Part shown: positions 25,660 through 32,635 of the stretch, in pieces
Layout: the number at the start of each line of letters is the position of its first letter
Numbering within the stretch: the first letter of the stretch is position 1
NCBI RefSeq assembly: GCF_001262505.1
Contig: NZ_KQ410755.1
Span: 1-35,126 of the forward strand
DNA: 35,126 bases
Origin: Shinella sp. SUS2
Lineage (GTDB): Bacteria; Pseudomonadota; Alphaproteobacteria; Rhizobiales; Rhizobiaceae
Reading direction: 5' to 3'
Position numbers and translations under genes: made by a program
The notes under the pieces: generated by a model
What the model saw: only the letters and a program-made list of their open reading frames with translations
Database searches by the model: none
What the model was told of the DNA's origin: nothing

Positions 25660-27293
25660 TGACCATCGTCCAACGTAGCGTCATTGCCAAAATGGTAGGC
25701 GAGACTGAGGCTGCCCTTTGCATCAGCAGTGACGCTATACCCGCCCCGCTCGGTCATGAGGCTCCATTTGTCGGGCTCGACGATGACATCCGCCGTGGCC
25801 CCCGCGGTTTGCTGAGCGAACTGCACGACGTGGGCAAGCGGCCCGGCCGCTGCGAGCGGTCCCGAAGTCATTGCCAACGCTATGCTTGCACAACCTGCCT
25901 TGGCAGCGAGCGCGAGGACTGCAGCCGCATAGGCCGCCGCATACTCTGTCTTCTGCCGCGGATCCGCATTGGTCATCGTCATGTGCCGGCCGTGAGGATT
26001 GGCCGCTAATCCATCGCCATAGGGATTGGACCGCATGGCAATGGAGAATAGACCCAGATGAAGCGGCTTGGCCGGCAGGAGCGCTGCCGCTGAGGCGAAA
26101 ATGTCGGGCAAGGCCTCCAGGGTCTGGGTGATGGAGCGATCATCAGCTGCGTGAACAATGGCACTATTGCCGAAGGTGATGAAGTCCGCATCACTGGCAG
26201 GCGGGCAGCGATTGGCTTCCGTGAAATGGGTAAGGCTGCCACCGCCCAAGGCAATGCCTGGCAGGAGCCTGCGCAGGACGGGCAAGACGTCGGATGGTCT
26301 CGGCCCCTCAGGCCACGGCCCCTCAGGTTGATAGCTCTTCAGGTAGGGCCGTGGGAGTGCCGTCAGCCGACCAAGTTGAGGATAGTGCTCGATCAGGCGC
26401 AAGACGGTCGCCTGCAGGTCGGAAACCGCATCAAAGACCACTTCGACGCCGCCGACTGGCATGCCTTCTATTCTGGTGAAATCATCGTCCGTGGTCTCTG
26501 GGAAGACCCGCAACAGAAGCGGCCCAGCCTTGCTGACCGGCAGCGATCCTGCATCATGCGCTAATAGCACTTGCGGCAGCCGAACGCGCTCAGCCTCGGC
26601 ACGCGGAAAGGCTTCCACCTTGGCAACTTCGCCAGAAATGCCGATGACGATGGACTGGTCGACAGATTGGCCGCGCTCAAGCACGAATGGACGCGGCAGT
26701 GTCAGTGGCCGGCAATAGGTCTTGAAGGATGCGTCTGACCAATTGCGCTGATCCTCCATTTCGAACACGTCGCCTTCGAACTGGATATCGACGGACAAAG
26801 CGCCGATGGCGTACGCCATTCCAGCGATGTTCATCGCAGGCTGAGCCGGGGCGATTTTGAGAGGGAAAGCAGCCTGAGTTGATCCACCGTCCGGATGGCG
26901 AAGGGTGAGGCAGCTTCCCGCCACTTCCTTGATCGGATGCAGAAGCGTTAGACCGGCGCGATTGAGTAAGACCGCCTCATGCGCCTTCAATGAAAAAAGC
27001 GCCCGCAACTCGCGCTCGTTGGTCATCTCGACGCTGAAGCTGCCCTCCACGGGTGCGACCTTGCCCCTGAACCGGCGTCGATAAGAATGATCGGTCGCCT
27101 CCTCCAGAACCGTCTCGATTTCAACCACACCCCAGTTTTCATCGCGCAGGGGCGCATTCAAGCCGCGCAGGATTTCGACACCGTCAAAACTAAGGCTGCG
27201 CAGATCGCCGGCGACAGCGACGGCCTGCAGCTTGCCGTATCTGAGGAGGACAGAACCCATGGCGTCAGCCACTGCTTTCCCACCCTCATCCAT
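25656..27293 (-). CDS. apnL: D-apionate lactonase-like protein
   Basis: A protein of about 545 residues. Its blocks ILRGLNAPLRDENWGVVEIE, VFEMEDQRNWSDASFKTYCR, YQPEGPWPEGPRPSDVLPVL and RSNPYGDGLAANPHGRHMTM are those I associate with the ApnL family, which opens the lactone made by D-apiose dehydrogenase to D-apionate. No signal peptide is seen, so it is cytoplasmic. It is the first gene of the minus-strand operon, with promoter and operator candidates upstream. The start is uncertain: GTG 27323, ATG 27293 and ATG 27260 are all in frame. ATG 27293 is used here; none has a textbook ribosome site. Confidence 0.8.
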   Translation of the reverse strand: MDEGGKAVADAMGSVLLRYGKLQAVAVAGDLRSLSFDGVEILRGLNAPLRDENWGVVEIETVLEEATDHSYRRRFRGKVAPVEGSFSVEMTNERELRALFSLKAHEAVLLNRAGLTLLHPIKEVAGSCLTLRHPDGGSTQAAFPLKIAPAQPAMNIAGMAYAIGALSVDIQFEGDVFEMEDQRNWSDASFKTYCRPLTLPRPFVLERGQSVDQSIVIGISGEVAKVEAFPRAEAERVRLPQVLLAHDAGSLPVSKAGPLLLRVFPETTDDDFTRIEGMPVGGVEVVFDAVSDLQATVLRLIEHYPQLGRLTALPRPYLKSYQPEGPWPEGPRPSDVLPVLRRLLPGIALGGGSLTHFTEANRCPPASDADFITFGNSAIVHAADDRSITQTLEALPDIFASAAALLPAKPLHLGLFSIAMRSNPYGDGLAANPHGRHMTMTNADPRQKTEYAAAYAAAVLALAAKAGCASIALAMTSGPLAAAGPLAHVVQFAQQTAGATADVIVEPDKWSLMTERGGYSVTADAKGSLSLAYHFGNDATLDDGQ

Positions 27294-27349
27294 GACGGAT
27301 CCCGCTGTCGTCCTCGTCTGCACTGGTACCCTCCCCGGCCGCTTAACCT

Positions 27350-27379
27350 CATATACTCATTATATCACTTTCTCGTCAA
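27350..27379 (-). promoter_or_regulatory. Promoter with palindromic operator for the apnL operon
   Basis: Reading leftward, TTGACG (27379-27374), an 18-base spacer and TATATG (27355-27350) form a promoter. Within the spacer and -10 lies the 15-bp near-palindrome ATATAATGAGTATAT (minus strand, 27365-27351), with 12 of 14 arm positions symmetric. It is the best candidate site for the GntR-family regulator encoded at 30251. Confidence 0.55.
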
Positions 27380-27457
27380 TACTGAAGACTGGCCCCTCCG
27401 CAAATCGGCTGGGCATCGCCATATCCAGCTTCTCCGGCCTTTCTGCGGACGATCCGC

Positions 27458-27490
27458 TTGATAGGCGTCATGTGCTGGTATAATGACTCA
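27458..27490 (+). promoter_or_regulatory. Promoter for the RuBisCO-like operon
   Basis: TTGATA (27458-27463), a short 15-base spacer and a perfect TATAAT (27479-27484). TATAATGACTCA here shares TATAATGA with the palindrome in the divergent promoter, suggesting a second, weaker regulator site. It lies about 30 bases before the RLP start. Confidence 0.5.
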
Positions 27491-27515
27491 AGGGACTGAA
27501 CAATTGGAGGACATG

Positions 27516-28769
27516 ATGCTCGAGCGCATCGAAGCCGACTACCTGATCGAGACCCCCGGGGATCCCGAAAAGGCAGCAGAGGTAATGGCAGGCGAACAAT
27601 CTTCAGGCACCTTCGCACCCGTTCCTGGGGAAACGGTGGAACTGAAGGCACGCTCGGCAGCGCGCGTGGAGGCGTTGGAGCTCATGGAAGAAGTCGCGGC
27701 GCCCAGCCTTCCGGGATCAATTGCAGCGCCTGGCTCGGCATGCCGTCGCGCTCGCGTCACCCTGTCCTGGCCCCTCGACAATATCGGCACAGATCTCATA
27801 GGCCTGATGGCCACCGTCTCAGGCAATCTCTTCGAGCTGAAACAATTCTCAGGCCTGCGGATCCTCGACATCCGGCTGCCGGAGGCTTTCGCCGCCGCCT
27901 ATGACGGGCCAAAATTTGGCGTTTCCGGCACCCGCAGCCTAGTCGGCGTGGATTCAGGGCCGTTAATCGGCACGATCATCAAACCAAGCGTGGGGCTGTC
28001 AGCTGCCGAAACCGCAGCGGCCGTGGCGCAGCTTCTAGAAGCGGGGATCGACTTCATCAAGGACGACGAATTGCAGGCCGATGGTCACTATTGTCCCTTC
28101 GACGAGCGAGTCCGGGCAGTTATGCCGGTGATCAGAGCTCACGCTGAGCGGACAGGACGCAAAGCCATGTTCGCCTTCAACGTGACTGGCGAGGTTGATC
28201 AGATGCGCCGCCGGCACGATCTCGTTCTTGCCGAGGGTGGAACCTGCGTCATGGCAAGCCTGAATTCGGTGGGCCTATCGGGGCTACTGGGTTTGACGCG
28301 CCACAGCCAGTTGCCGATCCACGGCCATCGTAACGGTTGGGGCTATCTCAGCCGCGCGCCAATGCTGGGTTGGTCCTATATCGCCTGGCAGAAGTTTTGG
28401 AGGCTGGCGGGGGTCGACCACATGCATTGCAATGGCCTCCGCAACAAGTTTGCCGAACCCGATGATAGCGTCATTGCGTCAGCTCGCGAATGCCTGGCCC
28501 CGATGTTCGACAGCAAACCATGTATGGCAATGCCGGTATTTTCCTCCGGCCAGACGGTCCACCAGGCAGAAGACACTTATCAAGCTCTTGGCAGCGCCGA
28601 CCTGATCCATGCAGCAGGCGGTGGCATCATGGCTCATCCGGGGGGCCCTGCCGCAGGGGTCGCGGGACTAAGACAGGCTTGGGATGCTGCGATGGCGGGC
28701 ATTCCGGCCGCAGGCTACGCCCTTGACCATCCCGAGTTGGCCGCTGCCTTGAAGGCGTTCCAGAGATGA
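27516..28769 (+). CDS. RuBisCO-like protein for 3-oxo-isoapionate-4-phosphate
   Basis: The 417-residue protein has the RuBisCO large-chain fold. An N-terminal domain begins IEADYLIETPGDPEKAAEVM and leads into the barrel. The barrel holds GTIIKPSVGLS (the Lys-175 region, with serine where RuBisCO has Lys-177), FIKDDELQADG (carbamylated lysine, Asp, Glu), PIHGHRNGWGYLSRAP (His region), GLRNKFAEPDD (loop-6 lysine) and MPVFSSGQTVHQAE (phosphate side). It is therefore a form IV RLP. In apiose loci such RLPs act on 3-oxo-isoapionate-4-phosphate, either decarboxylating it to L-erythrulose-1-phosphate (OiaX) or cleaving it to 3-phosphoglycerate and glycolate (OiaT). ATG 27516 follows GGAGG by five bases. 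It overlaps the kinase gene (ATGA). Confidence 0.88.
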   Translation: MLERIEADYLIETPGDPEKAAEVMAGEQSSGTFAPVPGETVELKARSAARVEALELMEEVAAPSLPGSIAAPGSACRRARVTLSWPLDNIGTDLIGLMATVSGNLFELKQFSGLRILDIRLPEAFAAAYDGPKFGVSGTRSLVGVDSGPLIGTIIKPSVGLSAAETAAAVAQLLEAGIDFIKDDELQADGHYCPFDERVRAVMPVIRAHAERTGRKAMFAFNVTGEVDQMRRRHDLVLAEGGTCVMASLNSVGLSGLLGLTRHSQLPIHGHRNGWGYLSRAPMLGWSYIAWQKFWRLAGVDHMHCNGLRNKFAEPDDSVIASARECLAPMFDSKPCMAMPVFSSGQTVHQAEDTYQALGSADLIHAAGGGIMAHPGGPAAGVAGLRQAWDAAMAGIPAAGYALDHPELAAALKAFQR

Positions 28770-30151
28770 CGCAGGTCGAGCAATTCCCGCCCGGTCCGCT
28801 GATCGCCTGGTATGGTGACGATTTTACGGGCGCCGCTGCGGTGATGGAGGTCCTGAGTTTTGCGGGCTTGCCTTCCATTCTCTTTCTTGATCCGCCCTCC
28901 CCCGAGCAGGTCGCCCGCTTTGGGCAGATGCGGGGGATCGGGATCGCAGGCACTGCCCGCTCTGAAAGCCCCCAATGGATGCAGGCAGAGCTCCCCGCCA
29001 TGTTTGCTGCTTTACGGAAGACAGGCGCGCCGCTTCTGCACTACAAGATCTGCTCGACCCTCGACTCGGCACCAGACATCGGCTCAATCGGCGCTGCCAT
29101 GGAGATTGCCGTCGCCACATTGGGGACAAGGTTGATGCCAATTTACCCCGCGGCAATCCCTCTAAAACGCTATCAAGCCTTTGGATCCCTCTTTGCCGCG
29201 GCCCCCGATGGCGTGTTTCGGCTGGATCGCCACCCCGTCATGGCGCGCCATCCGGTGACGCCAATGAACGAGGCTGATGTTGCACAACACCTTGCCCGGC
29301 AGACCCGGCTGCCAATCGAAACGCTAAGGCTAGATCAACTGCATCTGGGACAGGCGGATGCTGTTTTTGCCGCAGCCGAACGCAGGGGGCGAGCTGGCAT
29401 TGCTTTGGATAGCGTTTCTGAAGCCGATCAACGCGAAATCGGGCGCATCCTTTGGCAGCGACGCAACGCTGATATGATGTGCTTTGGCTCGCAAGGGATC
29501 GAGTATGCGCTCGTTGCCCATTGGCGCGCTGAAGGCATGATTCCCCCGGTTGCTCCGCGGCCGTCGGCCGGAGATCTAGGTCCGATTGCGGTTGTTTCAG
29601 CTTCCGTGTCGCCGGTGACGGCGCAGCAGATCGCCAATGCAGCCGCAAGCGGATTTCACCTGATCGAGGGCGACCCACGTCATCTTGCGAGCGGCCATGC
29701 ACCCGCTGCGGAAGAAAGGATTGTGACCGAGATGCTGGAAGCGCTTACGCGTGGGCAGGATGTGCTGCTTGCGACGGCGCGGGGACCTGATGATCCGGCC
29801 GTAGAGCGGTTCCGCACCTGGCTTGCTAACCGCGCCACGGCGGCAGCCGACGCAAATCGCAACATTGGCCAGGCCCTGGGCCGGATCCTCCACAGTGTCG
29901 TGACCCGGAGCGGCTTGCGACGAGCAGTGATCTCGGGCGGCGATACGTCTGGGCATGCAGCGCGGGAGCTGGGGGTGACGGCGCTTGAAGCACTCGCGCC
30001 GACCGTGCCAGGGGCCTCCATCAACGTGGCCCGCTCCGAGGATCCTAAAATCGACGGATTGCAGCTCGCTCTCAAAGGCGGGCAGATGGGTACAGTCGAT
30101 TTTTTCAGCAGGGTGAGGACCGGCGGTGGCGTGGATGGCAAGCTGAGATAA
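28766..30151 (+). CDS. oiaK: DUF1537-family acid-sugar kinase, 3-oxo-isoapionate kinase-like
   Basis: The 461-residue protein is a four-carbon-acid-sugar-kinase family member. The N-terminal substrate domain opens with WYGDDFTGAAAVMEVLSFAG and has LLHYKICSTLDSAPDIGSIG. The C-terminal nucleotide domain carries VVSASVSPVTAQQI and the glycine-rich VISGGDTSGHAARELG. DUF1537 kinases phosphorylate tetronates and, in apiose loci, 3-oxo-isoapionate at C4, giving the RLP substrate. The ATG overlaps the RLP stop, so kinase and RLP are co-translated. Phosphorylation must precede the RLP step, consistent with their coupling. Confidence 0.85.
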   Translation: MTQVEQFPPGPLIAWYGDDFTGAAAVMEVLSFAGLPSILFLDPPSPEQVARFGQMRGIGIAGTARSESPQWMQAELPAMFAALRKTGAPLLHYKICSTLDSAPDIGSIGAAMEIAVATLGTRLMPIYPAAIPLKRYQAFGSLFAAAPDGVFRLDRHPVMARHPVTPMNEADVAQHLARQTRLPIETLRLDQLHLGQADAVFAAAERRGRAGIALDSVSEADQREIGRILWQRRNADMMCFGSQGIEYALVAHWRAEGMIPPVAPRPSAGDLGPIAVVSASVSPVTAQQIANAAASGFHLIEGDPRHLASGHAPAAEERIVTEMLEALTRGQDVLLATARGPDDPAVERFRTWLANRATAAADANRNIGQALGRILHSVVTRSGLRRAVISGGDTSGHAARELGVTALEALAPTVPGASINVARSEDPKIDGLQLALKGGQMGTVDFFSRVRTGGGVDGKLR

Positions 30152-30250
30152 GGCGTCGACGCACAGCCCTGAAATTTGATAGTTACAAACCCGCTGGGCC
30201 ACTGGTGATGGTGACCCGATCATGCCGCTGATCCGCCGCCCGGAGCCGTA

Positions 30251-30949
30251 ATGGAACCCATTCAGAAGAAGAAATTGTATCAGTCCGTACTGGATCGCCT
30301 CATTGAGACGATAGCCTCGAAGGAGTTCCCGCCAGGATCACAGCTCCCCTCTGAGCGGGAGTTGATGGCGATGATCGGCGTGGGACGGCCCTCCATCCGC
30401 GAGGCGATGCTTACGCTACAGCAGATGGGGTTGATCCGCATTTCGCACGGTGAACGTGCCCGCGTCGTCAAGCCTACACCCGAGGCAATCATCGATCAGA
30501 TATCTGCAGCGATGATCATGCTCCTGGCCGACAACCCAAAAGGTCTTGAAGATCTCAAGTCGGCCCGGATTATGATCGAGGTAGGACTTGCGCGAATGGC
30601 CGCAACGAGCGCAACAGCCAACGACATCCGTTTCCTTGATGAGTGCATAAAGGAGATGCAAGCGCGGCAGGGTGATTCGGCAGCTTTCGTGGCAGCCGAT
30701 ATGCGCTTCCACGAGATCCTCGCCGGCATCAGCGGCAATTCGCTTATAGCTGCTGCGGTGTCGGGCATGCTTGTATGGCTGACTCGATTCAAGCAGGACA
30801 TGGTGGTTGTAAAAGGCGCAGAGCAAGTAACGATCGAGGAGCACAAGCTTATTTTGGATGCTATCCGGAACAATGATGCTGAGGCAGCAGGATCTGCGAT
30901 GCAACGTCACCTGTCCCGCGCAAATACTCTCTACTACAACTACACATGA
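30251..30949 (+). CDS. GntR-family (FadR subfamily) transcriptional regulator
   Basis: The 232-residue regulator has an N-terminal winged helix (LDRLIETIASKEFPPGSQLP, then RELMAMIGVGRPSIREAMLT and LQQMGLIRISHGERARVV). Its helical FCD effector domain shows metal-site-type residues in MIEVGLARMA, ADMRFHEILAGISGN and EEHKLILDAIRNND. It lies 99 bases after the kinase in the same direction and probably shares its transcript. FCD regulators usually sense an acid-sugar metabolite, so D-apionate or an oxo-intermediate is a reasonable effector. Candidate binding sites are the palindrome at 27351-27365 and the related sequence at 27479-27490. Confidence 0.88.
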   Translation: MEPIQKKKLYQSVLDRLIETIASKEFPPGSQLPSERELMAMIGVGRPSIREAMLTLQQMGLIRISHGERARVVKPTPEAIIDQISAAMIMLLADNPKGLEDLKSARIMIEVGLARMAATSATANDIRFLDECIKEMQARQGDSAAFVAADMRFHEILAGISGNSLIAAAVSGMLVWLTRFKQDMVVVKGAEQVTIEEHKLILDAIRNNDAEAAGSAMQRHLSRANTLYYNYT

Positions 30950-31163
30950 TTTAGAGAGACTACATAAACATGTGGACCGGCTTTCAGGACGACTTACAAG
31001 AGGAGCAAGCTTTCATCAATCCACGCATTCGCGTGAGATGTCCATAGCTTTCTCTTCCCTCGATTTGAATGGATTCGAACAACCGACCCGTTTGTCGAAG
31101 GATAAATCGCTGGATATCCGAGACCATTCCACTGTTTAAGACTGTCAATCGGCGTCGTAACGG
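30950..31163. other. Intergenic, no gene recognised
   Basis: This is the gap between the GntR gene and the left end of the ISL3 element. It is less GC-rich than its surroundings and has no convincing frame. ATTCGAACAACCGACC at about 31073-31088 superficially resembles a tRNA 3' end read backwards but does not fold as one. No terminator with a T-run was found after the GntR gene. Confidence 0.5.
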
Positions 31164-31189
31164 GGCTCTGACTCATATGTGGAACGGCC

Positions 31190-31434
31190 CGGTTAGCAAG
31201 GCGTTGGCAGCATGAATCTCCGTCGGACGGTGCAGTCATATGTCCGGCCTGTCAGCGCGGTCATTGACCGCTGGCCACGATGAGATCCGCGATGTCGATC
31301 GCCTAATCACTTTCTCGCGCTCGAAGGCGCATTGAGTCAGACGGTCTGATCGACATCGAGGTATCGCCCCTCGGGTTCATCACACTTCGTACCTTGCCAC
31401 TTTATCCCGACGCAGTAACGCCGGGAATTCTGTT
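31190..31434 (-). ncRNA. Candidate bridge/seek RNA region of the IS1111-type element
   Basis: About 245 bases lie between the end of the transposase gene and the element's subterminal repeat. In IS1111-type elements this 3' non-coding segment encodes the structured RNA that guides target choice. Here CGATGTCGATC (31290-31300) pairs exactly with GATCGACATCG (31348-31358), and a smaller GCGC/GCGC stem lies inside, giving a long stem-loop; GCGGTCATTGACCGC (31257-31271) is a second perfect hairpin. The RNA limits and guide loops cannot be set by eye. Confidence 0.5.
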
Positions 31435-31470
31435 CCTATGCCTATGCCTATGCCTATGCCTATGCCTATG
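31435..31470. repeat. Six tandem CCTATG hexamers
   Basis: Six perfect copies of CCTATG in a row. On the minus strand the first copy supplies the TAG stop codon of the IS1111-type transposase. Slippage here could change the region just after the gene but not the reading frame of the main protein. Confidence 0.95.
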
Positions 31471-32494
31471 CTTTTGCCATCGCCGGCGCTTGGTATGTGC
31501 CGCCCTTGACGAGAAGCGCCCATATTGTGCGCGCCATCTTGTTGGCGAGCGCCACGGCTGCCACCTTGTAGGGGCGACGTGCCATTAATGACACCACCCA
31601 ACCGGGCAACTTAGAACCTCTGCGAGCCTGTTTCAGGATCGACGTCGCTCCGACAATCAGTAGCGTTCGTAACTGCTTGTTGCCTCGCTTCGAGATCTTG
31701 CCGAGCCGCTCCTTCCCTCCGCTGGAGTTTGCTGTTGGTGTAATGCCGATCCAGGCAGCCAGATCCCGTCCTGTCCGAAAGGCCGCCGGATCCTGAACGG
31801 CGGCACGAACAGTTGCCGCAATAATAGGTCCTACGCCGGGGATCGTCGTCAGCCGACGAGCGGCATCATCGGCTTTCACTGCTGCGATAATCTTGCTGTC
31901 GAGCACCTCAACCCGTTCTGTCAGCCTTTCGATCTGATCGGCCATTTCAAGAAGCGCCGCCTTGGCCGAGTGCGGCAGACGTCCGTCTTGATCGTCGCGC
32001 AAAATTGCAATGAGCTTGGCAATACTTGTCATTCCGGCCGCGGCGATGATTCCGAGCTCGGCCATATGGCCCCGCATGGCATTCGCCGTCTGGCTTCGCT
32101 GACGCACGAGTAACTCTCGAGTCTTCAAAACCATCCCAGCGGCTTGCTCTTCCGGTGACTTGACGGGCACGAAGCGCATCGTTGGACGCGTGACCGCCTC
32201 GCAGATTGCCTCTGCATCAGCCGCGTCGGTCTTGTTGCGTTTGACGTAGGGCTTAACATAGGCCGGTGGCATCAACCGCACCGTATGGCCGAATTCGCCG
32301 ATTGCGTTGGCCCAGTAGTGGGCACTCCCGCATGCCTCCATTCCCACAAGGCATGGCTCAATGTGACGAAAGAATTCCAAGACCTGTGATCGCCGCAAAG
32401 CACGGCGGACAGCTATGTGCCCGTCTTCAGTAATGGCGTGGATCTGAAAGACCGACTTGGCCAAATCCAGTCCGATTATGGTAATCTTCTCCAT
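31466..32494 (-). CDS. IS110-family transposase (IS1111 type)
   Basis: The 342-residue DEDD recombinase appears intact. The RuvC-like N-terminal domain has GLDLAKSVFQIHAI (first Asp), CLVGMEACGSAHYWA (Glu) and KRNKTDAADAEAICEA (paired Asp). The C-terminal transposase_20 domain has LTTIPGVGPIIAATV, DLAAWIGITP, and SSGGKERLGKISKRGNKQLR, including the serine proposed to act as nucleophile. It ends MAKA with TAG inside the hexamer repeat. Such enzymes move circular IS DNA under guidance of an RNA made from the element's own non-coding end. The start at 32494 gives MEKITIIGLDLAK, the family standard. Confidence 0.93.
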   Translation of the reverse strand: MEKITIIGLDLAKSVFQIHAITEDGHIAVRRALRRSQVLEFFRHIEPCLVGMEACGSAHYWANAIGEFGHTVRLMPPAYVKPYVKRNKTDAADAEAICEAVTRPTMRFVPVKSPEEQAAGMVLKTRELLVRQRSQTANAMRGHMAELGIIAAAGMTSIAKLIAILRDDQDGRLPHSAKAALLEMADQIERLTERVEVLDSKIIAAVKADDAARRLTTIPGVGPIIAATVRAAVQDPAAFRTGRDLAAWIGITPTANSSGGKERLGKISKRGNKQLRTLLIVGATSILKQARRGSKLPGWVVSLMARRPYKVAAVALANKMARTIWALLVKGGTYQAPAMAKA

Positions 32495-32635
32495 GGAACG
32501 GTTCCTTCTGTCTTGTGGCGATTGGCGTCACCACAGTAGGCATCCCCGATGCCGGTGCGAAGGGCCGTTCCACACCATCACTTTTGATGAAATCAAGTGC
32601 TGGCTGATGTTGGTTTCACGCAAGGAATCAATACC

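Larger units (their letters stand above)
31176..32580 (-). mobile_element. IS110-family (IS1111-type) element inside ISL3 left end
   Basis: The 13-bp sequence TGTGGAACGGCCC at 31178-31190 and its exact inverse GGGCCGTTCCACA at 32562-32574 are subterminal inverted repeats, the distinguishing feature of the IS1111 subgroup. They bracket one transposase gene. TCA occurs at both outer junctions (31173-31175 and 32578-32580), giving an element of about 1405 bp. It sits inside the terminal repeat of an ISL3 element. There is a long non-coding segment downstream of the transposase and a short one upstream, again IS1111-like. Confidence 0.75.

Noticed and set aside
31068..31095. tRNA-like 3' end (ATTCGAACAACCGACC)
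   Set aside because: The TTCGAA loop is there, but the T-stem does not pair and no acceptor, D or anticodon arms can be found upstream or downstream.
31435..31470. CRISPR-like or regulatory repeat array
   Set aside because: The units are contiguous 6-mers with no spacers; it is a simple tandem repeat.
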